From the NCBI GenBank assembly GCA_027449025.1, contig DAIDMK010000010.1:1-64000 (forward strand): 64,000 bases of DNA, given 5' to 3'. Shown here piece after piece: positions 48,659 through 59,406 of this stretch (position 1 is its first letter; each line of letters opens with the position of its first letter). The position numbers and the translations under genes were made by a program. Source of the DNA: Lutibacter sp. GTDB lineage: Bacteria > Bacteroidota > Bacteroidia > Flavobacteriales > Flavobacteriaceae. The notes below the pieces were generated by a model that ran no database searches, was not told the DNA's origin, and saw only the letters and a program-made list of their open reading frames with translations.

Positions 48659-50341
48659 TTAAAATTTATCCGTTACACAACCTTCAGAAGCCGTGGAAAC
48701 GCTTTTAGCATATTTGTACAATATTCCTTTTTTATGTTTTGGCTCAGGCGCTTTCCATACTGCTTTTCTAAAAATCAGTTCATCCTCAGTCAATTTTACA
48801 TTGATTGTTTTATTTTTAGCATCAATCACAATCACATCACCATCTCTTACTAATGCAATTACACCGCCCGATTGTGCTTCTGGGGTAATATGTCCCACCA
48901 CAAATCCGTGCGTACCGCCCGAAAAACGTCCGTCCGTTACCAATGCAACAGATTTTCCCAAACCTGCACCCATAATCATAGAAGTAGGTTTTAACATTTC
49001 AGGCATTCCCGGTCCGCCTCTTGGGCCAACATAGCGTATCACCACCACATCGCCTTTTGCAACTTTTCCTGAACCAATGCCTTCATTTGCCTCTTGTTCT
49101 CCATCAAAAACAACTGCCTTTCCTTCAAATAAATCTCCTTCATTTCCGCTTATTTTGGCAACAGATCCATCCGTGGCCAGATTTCCGTATAAAATTTGAA
49201 TGTTCCCTGTTGATTTCAAGGCTTTTTCAGTGGTATGAATTACGTGCTGGTCTTCTTCAAAACTTAATGCTGTTACATTTGCCAAATTTTCTGCCAAAGT
49301 TTTGCCAGTAACCGTCATACAATCGCCGTACAACAATCCTTTTTCCAATAAATATTTCATCACGGCAGGTGTTCCGCCAACGCCGTGAACATCTTCCATT
49401 AAGTACTCTCCACTGGGTTTTAAATCGGCAATAACCGGAGTTCTGTCGCTCACACGTTGAAAATCTTCCAAGGTAAAATCGATATCCGCCGCATGGGCAA
49501 TCGCCAAATAATGCAATACGGCATTGGTTGATCCGCCTAAAGCATTTACCAAAGCCACTGCATTTTCAAGTGATTTTTTGGTAATGATATCCATGGGTTT
49601 TAAATCGAGTTCCAGTAAATTTTTAATGGCCGAAGCAATTCTTTCAGTTTCTGTTTCTTTTTGTGGATTTTCCGCAGGAATCGAGGAATTGTAAGGCAAT
49701 GCAAAACCCAAAGCTTCTATGGAGGATGCCATCGTATTGGCCGTGTACATTCCACCGCAGGCACCTGCTCCCGGAATGGCATTTTTTATAATTTCCCTAA
49801 ATTCTTCTTCTGAAATCACACCGGCAATTTTTTGTCCGAGTGCCTCAAAGGCAGAAACGATATTCAATTTTTTTCCTTGGTATCTTCCCGAAGCAATCGT
49901 TCCTCCGTAAACCATTAATGATGGTCGGTTCAATCGCAACATCGCTATAATGGCACCGGGCATATTTTTATCGCAGCCAACAACAGTCACCAAAGCATCA
50001 TAACTTTGAGCATTCATCACCACCTCAATGGAATCGGCAATAATGTCGCGTGAAGGCAAGGAATAATTCATTCCAGATGTTCCCATAGAAATACCATCAC
50101 TTACGCCAATGGTGTTAAAAACAAGTCCGACCTGTTGTTTTTTATTGACTTCCGCTTTAATATTATGGGCCAAATTGTTCAGGTGCATATTGCACGGATT
50201 TCCGTCGAAACCTGTGCTTGCAATGCCCACTTGTGGTTTTTTCATGTCTTCGTCTGTCAAACCAACTCCATATAACATGGCTTGGGCAGCAGGCTGAGTT
50301 TCGTCCTGTGTGACTCTTTTACTGTACTTATTTAATTGCAT
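48659..50341 (-). CDS. ilvD: Dihydroxy-acid dehydratase
   Basis: [42 protein letters not shown]. Confidence 0.97.
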   Translation of the reverse strand: MQLNKYSKRVTQDETQPAAQAMLYGVGLTDEDMKKPQVGIASTGFDGNPCNMHLNNLAHNIKAEVNKKQQVGLVFNTIGVSDGISMGTSGMNYSLPSRDIIADSIEVVMNAQSYDALVTVVGCDKNMPGAIIAMLRLNRPSLMVYGGTIASGRYQGKKLNIVSAFEALGQKIAGVISEEEFREIIKNAIPGAGACGGMYTANTMASSIEALGFALPYNSSIPAENPQKETETERIASAIKNLLELDLKPMDIITKKSLENAVALVNALGGSTNAVLHYLAIAHAADIDFTLEDFQRVSDRTPVIADLKPSGEYLMEDVHGVGGTPAVMKYLLEKGLLYGDCMTVTGKTLAENLANVTALSFEEDQHVIHTTEKALKSTGNIQILYGNLATDGSVAKISGNEGDLFEGKAVVFDGEQEANEGIGSGKVAKGDVVVIRYVGPRGGPGMPEMLKPTSMIMGAGLGKSVALVTDGRFSGGTHGFVVGHITPEAQSGGVIALVRDGDVIVIDAKNKTINVKLTEDELIFRKAVWKAPEPKHKKGILYKYAKSVSTASEGCVTDKF

Positions 50342-50549
50342 TTATTTAGTATTCTTTTTAATTCTGTTAAAATTTATCTATAAACCTCAGTTTTAATCAC
50401 TGGTTTTTAATGAAGGTCAAATTTAAACCAGGTATTTGTTTTGTGCCCTTGACATTTGCTTGTTTTACAGTATCCACTTGTTGTTAATTTTAGTTATATT
50501 ACTGTAGCTCATATAGTTAAGCCTTTTGTTTTTACAATGATTATCCCAT

Positions 50550-50585
50550 AAAAAAACCTTCCTAATCGCTATTAGGAAGGTTTTT
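50550..50585 (-). terminator. Terminator/attenuator hairpin upstream of ilvD
   Basis: AACCTTCCTAAT-(AGCG)-ATTAGGAAGGTT followed by a minus-strand T7 (50556-50550). Confidence 0.85.
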
Positions 50586-50616
50586 ATAATTTTTTTATGA
50601 AACTAAAACAACATCC

Positions 50617-50682
50617 CTAACCTCCTTGTGAAATAATCACAGAGACACGAATAACGAGGATATTTAGAATTACTCTTTTCAT
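50617..50682 (-). CDS. Branched-chain amino-acid leader peptide MKRVILNILVIRVSVIISQGG
   Basis: 21-aa ORF with 12 Ile/Leu/Val, ending 32 nt before the terminator hairpin, upstream of ilvDBNC. Confidence 0.8.
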   Translation of the reverse strand: MKRVILNILVIRVSVIISQGG

Positions 50683-50737
50683 TAGAGGCAAATATGGGAA
50701 TTAATTATTAAAACCCACATAAAATATGCGTTTTTTT

Positions 50738-52291
50738 TTATTTTATCAATTTTCCTGCCTTTTTTCTTATGATTTCTTCTACAGAAACATGCTGAATTTT
50801 ACTTTCCAGCCAAGACAAAATATCCAAATATAAGAACGCACGTTTTTCATAAGGGTGATCTTCATATTTAAGCAATTCCTCATGCAAATTAACAAATGCT
50901 TTGTGAAGTTCCTGCGGATAAATATATTTTAAGTTTTTTAGGAATTGAATCATTTTGCGCTGTACCTGATGCAAATCGTTCATTTTAATCAAAAACTGAT
51001 AGGTTGATACAATTAATTTATCAATATTATCATCCAATCCGGCATCATAATGGGTCACCAGATTTAACACGCGGGAAAAGCACAACAGATCTTCACGCAT
51101 TTTCAACTCTTTATTGTCGATAATTTTTTCTAGGTAAAAAATACATTCCTCATTTTTGCCGGCGCCAAAATACATACAGGCAATTTTATAATAAAAAACC
51201 ATAATATGATGTGCATCAATATTGTTTTCATATTTATGGATTTCCTTCAACAAACTTGACACAAAACTCAGTCCTTCCGTAAATTTTCCCTCTAAAAAGT
51301 AATAGTTTAATTTATTTTGATTGGAGTATAAAAAAGCCAAAGTCTTGGTGTTTTCATTCATTGTAATATTTTCATCTTTGATATCGGATGTTAAATGTTC
51401 AAGAACACTGATATATTTTGTTTTAAGTTTGATTAAATAAAGTGATTCCAATAAATAATTGACACCTTTTAAATAAAATACCGGATTCTGGATTTTCATA
51501 TCTGGATTTTCCTCAAATAAATCGACCCATTTTTGGGAATACCGATAACTCAACACAAAATCCTGCAAAATAAAGCTGCGCCACAAATAAGCCTGGTACA
51601 AAAACAATTTTTCCCTGAAACCCAATTCAGAAAACTTATATTTCGGCAACTGTTTTTCAAAATAGGTCGTCACCCTTTTCAATCCCTTATTGTCTTTTAC
51701 ATAACCTTCTTTCAAAAACAAGCTATACAATTGAAGCGAAAGATTTGACAATTTACTGATACGAACGTTTTTTAAGCTCAGTTCTTTTGCCTGAATGGCC
51801 AATTCATCGGCACGGTTGCTCATGCTTCGAGTAATATATTGAGATTCTATCACTTTTTCAAACTCAACAATTTCATAAGCCAAATTGTTTTCGCCATTGT
51901 TAAGTGCCAACTCTTTTGCCTTCTCCAAAATTTTTAAGCTTTGCTTGTACAAGCCTTTATTGTACAAAATTGCGGAGAAATCAAATTGCTCCCTAATATG
52001 TGCCCTCACATTTTGATGTACGGGATTAAAGCGCAAACTCACCAAAATTTGCTTGTACAAATGTGCTTTTGTGTTTGATATTTGTTGCTTTTTGATGTTG
52101 GTTTTGCTTAAAATCAATTCATCATCATAGGTTGTCACTTTATCCAATAAATTAAATAAACTCATGAAGTTTGCTTCTGCATTTCCGCCCAATCTGCCCG
52201 CATACAGTTTAAATTGTCTCTTTTCCGATTTAGAAAGGGACTTCACCAACATAAAAAGCGCATCTTTTTGATCAATAGCCATTGTAACCAA
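50738..52291 (-). CDS. Conserved helical hypothetical protein, possibly TPR-like
   Basis: 517 aa, long helical repeats, no catalytic motif seen. Confidence 0.6.
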   Translation of the reverse strand: MVTMAIDQKDALFMLVKSLSKSEKRQFKLYAGRLGGNAEANFMSLFNLLDKVTTYDDELILSKTNIKKQQISNTKAHLYKQILVSLRFNPVHQNVRAHIREQFDFSAILYNKGLYKQSLKILEKAKELALNNGENNLAYEIVEFEKVIESQYITRSMSNRADELAIQAKELSLKNVRISKLSNLSLQLYSLFLKEGYVKDNKGLKRVTTYFEKQLPKYKFSELGFREKLFLYQAYLWRSFILQDFVLSYRYSQKWVDLFEENPDMKIQNPVFYLKGVNYLLESLYLIKLKTKYISVLEHLTSDIKDENITMNENTKTLAFLYSNQNKLNYYFLEGKFTEGLSFVSSLLKEIHKYENNIDAHHIMVFYYKIACMYFGAGKNEECIFYLEKIIDNKELKMREDLLCFSRVLNLVTHYDAGLDDNIDKLIVSTYQFLIKMNDLHQVQRKMIQFLKNLKYIYPQELHKAFVNLHEELLKYEDHPYEKRAFLYLDILSWLESKIQHVSVEEIIRKKAGKLIK

Positions 52292-52433
52292 ATTATTTTT
52301 ATTGTATTGAACTACAGATATTTATCTATTCAGTTTTAGGGTTGAATATAGTAAACCATCCTATTTACAAAAGTATATAAAAAATTCATACCCCTATTTT
52401 TGAGCATCTATAATGTGATAAAATAAATTAATA

Positions 52434-53609
52434 ATGAGTATAAACAACGTTCAAATTTTTGACACAACCTTAAGAGATGGGGAGCAAGTGCCTGGCTGTA
52501 AGTTAAATACTGAACAAAAACTAATCATTGCAAACCGTCTTGACATTTTAGGCGTTGACGTGATTGAGGCAGGATTTCCAGTTTCTAGCCCGGGCGATTA
52601 TAATTCGGTTTTAGAAATTTCAAGAATAGTTAAAAATGCCACCGTTTGCGGACTTACACGAGCAAATCAAAAAGATATTGAAGTTGCAGCCGCAGCTTTA
52701 AAATATGCAAAACGTCCAAGAATTCATACAGGGATTGGAACTTCCGATTCACATATTCTATATAAATTCAACTCAACTCAGGACAAAATAATTGAACGCG
52801 CCATTCAGGCCGTTTCTTACGCAAAAAAATATGTTGAAGATGTTGAGTTTTATGCAGAAGATGCCGGAAGAACCGACAATGAATTTTTGGCTAAAATTTG
52901 CGAGCAGGTTATTAAAGCAGGTGCAACTGTTTTAAATATTCCCGATACCACAGGCTATTGTTTGCCCGATGAATATGGAGCAAAAATTAAATATTTGAAA
53001 GAAAATGTTAAAGGCATCCACAACGTAACGATTTCCTGTCATTGCCACAATGATTTAGGTTTGGCTACAGCCAACGCCATCGCTGGCGTTCAAAACGGCG
53101 CACGCCAAATTGAATGTACTATTAACGGAATTGGAGAGCGTGCTGGAAACACCGCCTTGGAAGAAGTCGTTATGATTTTAAAACAGCATCCATATTTGAA
53201 TTTAGACACCAATGTCAACACAAAATTATTGTACCAAACCAGTCAGTTAGTGCAGCAAAGTATGGGAATGATTGTGCAGCCAAACAAGGCTATTATTGGT
53301 GAAAATGCCTTTGCGCACAGTTCTGGAATCCATCAAGACGGCGTAATCAAAAACAGGGAAACCTACGAAATCATCAACCCGTCCGATGTTGGCGTAAACG
53401 AATCCTCTATTATATTAACTGCCCGAAGCGGAAGGGCTGCCTTGGCTTATCGCGCCAAAAACGTGGGTTACGACCTTACTAAAGTTGAATTGGACGATAT
53501 TTATCCTCAGTTTCTTCAATTTGCCGATCATCACAAAGAAGTGAACGATAACGACATTCACCATTTAATGGAGTTGAATCGAATCCATAAATCAAGTATT
53601 GCCATTTAA
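52434..53609 (+). CDS. leuA: 2-isopropylmalate synthase, short form lacking a C-terminal regulatory domain
   Basis: [55 protein letters not shown]; 391 aa. Confidence 0.92.
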   Translation: MSINNVQIFDTTLRDGEQVPGCKLNTEQKLIIANRLDILGVDVIEAGFPVSSPGDYNSVLEISRIVKNATVCGLTRANQKDIEVAAAALKYAKRPRIHTGIGTSDSHILYKFNSTQDKIIERAIQAVSYAKKYVEDVEFYAEDAGRTDNEFLAKICEQVIKAGATVLNIPDTTGYCLPDEYGAKIKYLKENVKGIHNVTISCHCHNDLGLATANAIAGVQNGARQIECTINGIGERAGNTALEEVVMILKQHPYLNLDTNVNTKLLYQTSQLVQQSMGMIVQPNKAIIGENAFAHSSGIHQDGVIKNRETYEIINPSDVGVNESSIILTARSGRAALAYRAKNVGYDLTKVELDDIYPQFLQFADHHKEVNDNDIHHLMELNRIHKSSIAI

Positions 53610-53730
53610 TTTTTAAGCAAAAAAAGGAGAACAGCAATTGTTCTTAACAAAATAATCATTATTTTAACGGGATGATTCGTAAGGTCTTGGAATTAAATTA
53701 AGCAATGACCTTTAAAAAGAAATAAAATCC

Positions 53731-54846
53731 ATGAAATTAAAAATAGCTGTACTATCGGGTGATGGAATTGGTCCAGAGGTAACCCAACAAGCCATCAAAG
53801 TTTTAAATGCCATTGCAGAAAAATACCACCATGTCTTTAACTTTAAAAAAGCAATTGTGGGTGCAAAAGCAATTGAGGAAACAGGAAGTCCTTTACCAGA
53901 AGAAACGCTGAAAATTTGCGCTGATTCCGATGCTATTTTATTTGGAACCGTTGGTGATCCAAAATATGACAGTAACCCAAATGCAAAAGTTCGTCCTGAA
54001 CAAGGATTGATCAAACTCAGAAAAAGCTTGGGATTGTTTGCCAATATTCATCCGTTAATAACTTATAATTCCTTAATTCATCGATCAAATTTAAAGAAGG
54101 ATGTTGTTAAAGGAGCCGACTTTGTGATTTATCGTGAATTGACCAGTGGTATTTATTATGGGGAAAAAAATTTAAGTGAAGACGGGAATACCGCTTCCGA
54201 CAATTGCACCTATACCTCTGAAGAAATTGACAGAATCTCCCATTTGGCATTCAAAGCAGCGCATGTCAGAAGAAAAAAACTGACTTTGGTTGATAAAGCC
54301 AATGTGTTAGAAACATCACGTCTTTGGCGGAAAAGAGTGCTGGAAATCTCAAAAATTTACCCTGATGTAAAAGTGGAATTTTTATTTGTTGACCATGCTG
54401 CCACACAACTTATTTTGAACCCAAAACAATTTGATGTTATTTTAACTGAAAACATGTTTGGTGATATTTTGACTGATGAAGCCAGTGTTATATCAGGCTC
54501 AGTTGGCTTATTGGCTTCTGCTTCTGTGGGGCAATATCACGCATTATTTGAACCCGTTCACGGGTATTATCCGCAAAAAAAAGGTAAGAATATTGCCAAT
54601 CCGTTGGCTACAATTTTAGCTGTAGCTATGTTATTGGATCATTTTAAATTGTATGATGAAGCAGAAAATATTCGGGTTGCCGTTGAAAAATCTATAGATT
54701 TAAATATTTCAACACCCGATTTAAATACTACAAACCATTTCTCAACCACCAGTGTCGGTAATTTTATTAGCGATTTTATTTTGGATGATGAAAATACGTT
54801 TTACAACAAACACAATATAGATTTGGGGCAATCAACCATTATTTAG
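53731..54846 (+). CDS. leuB: 3-isopropylmalate dehydrogenase
   Basis: VLSGDGIGPEVTQQAIKVL; ILTENMFGDILTDEASVISGSVGLLASAS. Confidence 0.95.
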   Translation: MKLKIAVLSGDGIGPEVTQQAIKVLNAIAEKYHHVFNFKKAIVGAKAIEETGSPLPEETLKICADSDAILFGTVGDPKYDSNPNAKVRPEQGLIKLRKSLGLFANIHPLITYNSLIHRSNLKKDVVKGADFVIYRELTSGIYYGEKNLSEDGNTASDNCTYTSEEIDRISHLAFKAAHVRRKKLTLVDKANVLETSRLWRKRVLEISKIYPDVKVEFLFVDHAATQLILNPKQFDVILTENMFGDILTDEASVISGSVGLLASASVGQYHALFEPVHGYYPQKKGKNIANPLATILAVAMLLDHFKLYDEAENIRVAVEKSIDLNISTPDLNTTNHFSTTSVGNFISDFILDDENTFYNKHNIDLGQSTII

Positions 54847-54866
54847 CCCCCTAACCCTCGAAAGGG
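54844..54866 (+). repeat. Stop-codon-adjacent repeat (leuB copy), agccccctaaccctcgaaaggga
   Basis: The TAG stop of leuB (54844-54846) shares its AG with the repeat start. Confidence 0.75.
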
Positions 54867-55027
54867 ACAGTGTGTTAAAAAATGTGCGACATAGCAATCA
54901 TTGTGGGTGAGATGGGGTGCAAACACCAACTGGTGCGGTGGTATTAAAATTTTAGATTTCATAATAATTCATCTTTAATTATTAGTTCTTTGAGATTAGG
55001 GGACGTTTTATTGCTTAATTTTGCGCT

Positions 55028-55370
55028 ATGGAAAAACATGAAAACCCTATTGATGCACTAAACTATCATCAATCGGTAAGGGTTTATAATAATTCCAAGG
55101 AAATTGATTTTGAAATTTTGAAAAGGTGCATTCAGCAAACCACCTTAGCCAACAACAATATGCAGTTGTGGAAATTTCATTATATCGTTTCTAAAACACC
55201 TTATAAAAGAATTAACGATTGCCTGTTTGTATCAACCTGCGGCAACTACCACAAAACAAATGGTTGTGGTAGTGATTAGTATAACTATTTCCTACGGAAT
55301 CAGAAAACCAAGGGACATTTATAAAGAGCGATTTAGAATTCCTTTTGAAGAAATTTATAAACAATGGTAA
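55028..55370 (+). pseudogene. Nitroreductase-family remnant with internal deletion and frameshift
   Basis: MEKHENPIDALNYHQSVRVYNNSKEIDFEILKRCIQQTTLANNNMQLWKFHYIV… then another frame ATTKQMVVVVISITISYGIRKPRDIYKERFRIPFEEIYKQW*. Confidence 0.8.
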
Positions 55371-55401
55371 TTATTTTTAAAATAACACGTCAAATATACC
55401 T

Positions 55402-56190
55402 ATGACAACAGAAGAAATTATTCAGCAAATTATCTCAAACAAAAACAGGCCTCATTTAAATTTCAGTCTGAAACACAAGACCGAAAAATTCACGGACAAC
55501 CTGTTTTATACCTTATTTGATGCAGAAGCCTGTGTTCCAAAAAATATTGAAATACTAGAAATCGATTTCAAAGAAATCTATAAATTGGCTTGTTTGGTTC
55601 AAGATGGTTCTTGCAAAGAGATTTGGAACAGTTTCTTGACTAAATTGCCTATTATTTTAGAAAATTTAAATTTAGATGCACTGGAACTCTATGAAAATGA
55701 TCCTGCTTCAAATAATCTAGAAGAAATTTATTTGGCCTATCCCGGCTTTTATGCCATTGCGATTTATCGATTCAGCCACGAGCTTTTCTTGTTAAAAACG
55801 CCTCTAATCCCAAGATTGATGAGCGAATATGCCCACAGCAAAACTGGAACCGACATTCATCCGGGCGCAACCATTGGCAAGTCCTTTTTTATAGATCACG
55901 CCACGGGGACTGTTATTGGCGAAACTTGCGTGATTAAGAATCATGTGAAAATTTATCAGGGCGTTACCTTGGGCGCTTTACAGGTTGATAAAAATTTGAA
56001 AGACACAAAACGCCATCCAACAGTAGAAAACAACGTCACTATTTATGCCAACGCCACCATTTTGGGCGGAAACACGGTAATAGGCGAAAACAGTACCATT
56101 GGCGGTAACGTGTGGATTACGGAATCCGTACCAAAAAATTCCATTGTTTACCATACCCACGAAACGAAACTTAAACCAAAAAGAAGATGA
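55402..56190 (+). CDS. cysE: Serine O-acetyltransferase
   Basis: Hexapeptide repeats; TGTDIHPGATIGKSFFIDHATGTVIGETCVI. Confidence 0.93.
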   Translation: MTTEEIIQQIISNKNRPHLNFSLKHKTEKFTDNLFYTLFDAEACVPKNIEILEIDFKEIYKLACLVQDGSCKEIWNSFLTKLPIILENLNLDALELYENDPASNNLEEIYLAYPGFYAIAIYRFSHELFLLKTPLIPRLMSEYAHSKTGTDIHPGATIGKSFFIDHATGTVIGETCVIKNHVKIYQGVTLGALQVDKNLKDTKRHPTVENNVTIYANATILGGNTVIGENSTIGGNVWITESVPKNSIVYHTHETKLKPKRR

Positions 56191-57077
56191 TGAAAGATCA
56201 ATGTCTGTTAGATTTTATAGGAAATACTCCGCTCATTAAAGCGAGCAAAATACTTAAAAAAGAAGGCGTTTCTTTGTACCTTAAACTGGAAGGAAACAAT
56301 CCGGGAGGAAGTGTAAAGGATCGCCCTGCTTTTAATATGATTAGTGCTGCTTTTGAACGAAATGACGTCAAAAAAGGTGATTATTTAATTGAGGCCACTA
56401 GCGGAAATACCGGAATTGCCCTTGCGATGATTGCCCAGCAATTTGAAATAAATATCGAGTTGGTGATGCCCGAAAACTCCACCAAAGAACGCATACAAAC
56501 CATGGAAGCTTTTGGCGCAAAAGTAACCTTAACACCAGCTTCTGAAGGTATTGAAGGTTCAAGAATTTACGCCGAAAAACAGGTTGTTGAAAAAGGCTAT
56601 TATATGCTGGATCAGTTTGCAAATGCCGATAATTGGAAAGCCCATTATAAAACCACTGCTCCTGAAATTTGGCATGACACCCAAGGAAAAATTACCCATT
56701 TTGTATCGGCTATGGGAACAACCGGCACCATTATGGGTACATCCACCTTTTTAAAAGAAAAAAATGCAGCCATCCAAATTATAGGGGCACAACCCGATGA
56801 CAATTCGAAAATACCGGGTATCAGAAAATGGTCTCCAGCTTTTGTTCCAAAAATATTTGATACCAAAAAAGTGGATCAGGTGATTGAAGTTAGCGAGGTT
56901 GAAGCACGTGCTATGACCAAAAGATTGGCAAAAGAAGAAGGTGTTTTTGCAGGAATGAGTAGTGGTGGATCTGTATGTGCAGCGCTAAAATTGGCAAAAA
57001 CCCTTCAAAAAGGTGTTATTGTGGCTATTATCTGTGACCGCGGCGATCGCTATTTATCGTCAGATTTATTTGAATAA
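56187..57077 (+). CDS. cysM: Cysteine synthase, CysM-like
   Basis: EGNNPGGSVKDRPAFNM; EATSGNTGIALAMIA; overlaps cysE by 4 nt. Confidence 0.93.
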   Translation: MMKDQCLLDFIGNTPLIKASKILKKEGVSLYLKLEGNNPGGSVKDRPAFNMISAAFERNDVKKGDYLIEATSGNTGIALAMIAQQFEINIELVMPENSTKERIQTMEAFGAKVTLTPASEGIEGSRIYAEKQVVEKGYYMLDQFANADNWKAHYKTTAPEIWHDTQGKITHFVSAMGTTGTIMGTSTFLKEKNAAIQIIGAQPDDNSKIPGIRKWSPAFVPKIFDTKKVDQVIEVSEVEARAMTKRLAKEEGVFAGMSSGGSVCAALKLAKTLQKGVIVAIICDRGDRYLSSDLFE

Positions 57078-57103
57078 GCACCTTAAGTTATTCCTTTTTA
57101 TGA

Positions 57104-57134
57104 TTGTTTGTAAGTGCCTTTTATTGTATTTTTG
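57104..57134 (+). promoter_or_regulatory. Bacteroidota-type promoter TTG-N20-TATTTTTG
   Basis: TTG at 57104-57106, TATTTTTG at 57127-57134, 28 nt before the ATG at 57162. Confidence 0.6.
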
Positions 57135-57161
57135 CACCTCAGAAAATTATAATTTCTACGC

Positions 57162-58295
57162 ATGAAAAAAATTCAAATGGTTGACTTACAAAGTCAATAC
57201 GCAAATATTCAAGATCAAGTTGATTCAAAAATAGCAGGAGTTTTAAAATCCGCAGCTTTTATTAACGGACCCGAAGTGCATTCCTTTCAAAATGAACTGG
57301 AAAATTACTTGGGCGTAAAACATGTGATTCCTTGTGCCAATGGCACCGATGCGCTTCAAATAGCGATGATGGGATTGGATTTAAAGCCCGGTGATGAAGT
57401 TATTACTGCCGATTTTACCTTTGCGGCAACTGTTGAAGTTATCGCCTTACTTCAGTTAACGCCAGTATTAGTTGATGTAGATCCTGTGGATTTCAATATT
57501 TCAATAGATGCCATCAAAAAAGCAATCACGCCAAAAACGAAAGCCATTGTACCTGTCCATTTATTTGGAAAAGTGGCCAATATGGAAGCCATTATGGCAA
57601 TTGCCAAGGAACACAATTTATTTGTGATTGAAGACAATGCACAGGCGATAGGCGCTACTTACACCTTTAAAGATGGTAGTAAAAAGAAAGCGGGAACAAT
57701 TGGCCACGTGTCTTCAACCTCCTTTTTCCCTTCAAAAAATTTAGGCTGTTATGGCGATGGAGGGGCTATTTTTACCAATGATGATGATTTGGCCCATAAA
57801 ATTAGAGGCGTCGTGAACCACGGAATGTATGTGCGTTATCACCATGATGTAGTTGGCGTGAATTCTCGTTTAGACAGTATTCAGGCAGCTGTTTTAAATG
57901 TTAAACTCCCTCATTTGGACACCTACAATAAGGCACGTCAAGCAGCTGCAGAAAAATACAATGTGGCTTTTATCAATCAAAAAAACATCATTACACCCAT
58001 AGTTTCTGAAGATCGTGACTGTCACGTTTTTCATCAATATACCTTAAAGGTTTTAAATACAGACAGAGATGCTTTGGCAAATTATTTAAATGAAAATGGT
58101 ATTCCTTGTGGTGTTTATTATCCGATTCCGCTTCATTCGCAAAAAGCGTATGCAGACGAAAGATATGATGAAACTGATTTCCCAGTTACCAATCAATTGG
58201 TAAAAGAAGTGATTTCATTGCCAATGCATACCGAACTGGAGGATGAACAATTGGCATTTATTACTTCTAAAGTCATTGAATTTGTAAACAGATAA
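57162..58295 (+). CDS. DegT/DnrJ/EryC1/StrS aminotransferase
   Basis: PCANGTDALQIAMMGL; VIEDNAQAIGA; TSFFPSKNLGCYGDGGA. Confidence 0.94.
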   Translation: MKKIQMVDLQSQYANIQDQVDSKIAGVLKSAAFINGPEVHSFQNELENYLGVKHVIPCANGTDALQIAMMGLDLKPGDEVITADFTFAATVEVIALLQLTPVLVDVDPVDFNISIDAIKKAITPKTKAIVPVHLFGKVANMEAIMAIAKEHNLFVIEDNAQAIGATYTFKDGSKKKAGTIGHVSSTSFFPSKNLGCYGDGGAIFTNDDDLAHKIRGVVNHGMYVRYHHDVVGVNSRLDSIQAAVLNVKLPHLDTYNKARQAAAEKYNVAFINQKNIITPIVSEDRDCHVFHQYTLKVLNTDRDALANYLNENGIPCGVYYPIPLHSQKAYADERYDETDFPVTNQLVKEVISLPMHTELEDEQLAFITSKVIEFVNR

Positions 58296-58301
58296 AAAAC
58301 T

Positions 58302-59309
58302 ATGAAAATATTGGTTACTGGCGGATTGGGTTTTATAGGATCCCATACGGTTGTTGAACTACAGCAAGAAGGATTTGATGTGGTTATTATCGATAATTTA
58401 TCAAAATCCACCATTGATGTATTGGATAAAATAGCATCCATCAGCAACCGGAAACCAGACTATCACCACATCGATTTAAGAGATAAAATTGCTGTTAAAA
58501 CCTTTTTCTCCAGCAATGCCATTGATGGCGTCATACATTTTGCTGCTTCAAAAGCGGTAGGTGAAAGCGTGCAAATGCCTTTGGAATATTATGAAAACAA
58601 TATCAGTTCTCTGGTTTATGTTTTGCAGGAAATGAGCGCCAATAATGTGAGTAATTTTATTTTCAGTTCTTCATGTACTGTTTACGGACAAGCTGATGAA
58701 CTTCCAATTACGGAAAATGCCCCTATAAAACCTGCGGAATCCCCTTATGGAAACACCAAACAAATTGGAGAAGAAATCATCAAAGACGGCACTAAGATTT
58801 CCGATTTAAAAGCCATTGCCCTGCGTTATTTCAATCCGATTGGCGCTCATGAATCGGCTAAAATTGGCGAATTGCCAATTGGTGTTCCTCAAAATTTAAT
58901 TCCGTTTGTGACCCAAACCGCTGCTGGAATTCGGGAAGTATTGTCGATTTTCGGAAATGATTATCCGACCCCAGACGGTACTGCCGTGAGAGATTATATT
59001 CATGTGGTGGATTTGGCAAAAGCCCATATCGTAGCTTTAAAAAGATTGTTAACTAAGCAAAATAAGGCTTCATTTGAAGTATTTAACTTAGGAACGGGCA
59101 AAGGAAATTCAGTTTTAGAGGTGATTCAAACTTTTGAAAAAGTAAGCGGCAAAAACCTGAACTATAAATTTGTTGATAGACGCGCAGGTGATATTACTTC
59201 GGCTTATGCCGACACTACCATCGCCAATAAAGAACTTGGATGGAAAGCTGAGCTTTCTTTGGAAGACGCATTGCTTTCCGCATGGAAATGGCAGCTAACA
59301 CTAAAGTAG
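58302..59309 (+). CDS. galE: UDP-glucose 4-epimerase
   Basis: VTGGLGFIGSHTVVELQQEGFDVVIIDNLS; SSCTVYG; SPYGNTK. Confidence 0.94.
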   Translation: MKILVTGGLGFIGSHTVVELQQEGFDVVIIDNLSKSTIDVLDKIASISNRKPDYHHIDLRDKIAVKTFFSSNAIDGVIHFAASKAVGESVQMPLEYYENNISSLVYVLQEMSANNVSNFIFSSSCTVYGQADELPITENAPIKPAESPYGNTKQIGEEIIKDGTKISDLKAIALRYFNPIGAHESAKIGELPIGVPQNLIPFVTQTAAGIREVLSIFGNDYPTPDGTAVRDYIHVVDLAKAHIVALKRLLTKQNKASFEVFNLGTGKGNSVLEVIQTFEKVSGKNLNYKFVDRRAGDITSAYADTTIANKELGWKAELSLEDALLSAWKWQLTLK

Positions 59310-59343
59310 CTGGTAGTTTTCAGTCTTAGTTGGCAGTAATATA

Positions 59344-59385
59344 AAATCTCATTTTGAACTTAGGTTCAAAATGAGATTTATTTTT
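59344..59385. terminator. Bidirectional terminator between convergent galE and fabD
   Basis: 15-bp stem AAATCTCATTTTGAA-CTTAGG-TTCAAAATGAGATTT followed by A-T6. Confidence 0.85.
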
Positions 59386-59406
59386 TAAAAATACTGAAAA
59401 CTGTAA

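Noticed and set aside
50550-50585. Hairpin upstream of ilvD read only as the terminator of the 50738-52291 gene
   Set aside because: Still possible as a dual role, but the ILV-rich leader ORF directly before it and the antiterminator-like pairing make attenuation the better explanation.
53618-53660. Possible leader/attenuator between leuA and leuB (agaacagcaattgttct)
   Set aside because: Short imperfect hairpin with no T-tract and no Leu-rich ORF.
57162-59309. DegT aminotransferase plus galE as a polysaccharide or natural-product cluster
   Set aside because: Only two sugar genes, followed by fabD and unrelated genes; no glycosyltransferases or flippases nearby.
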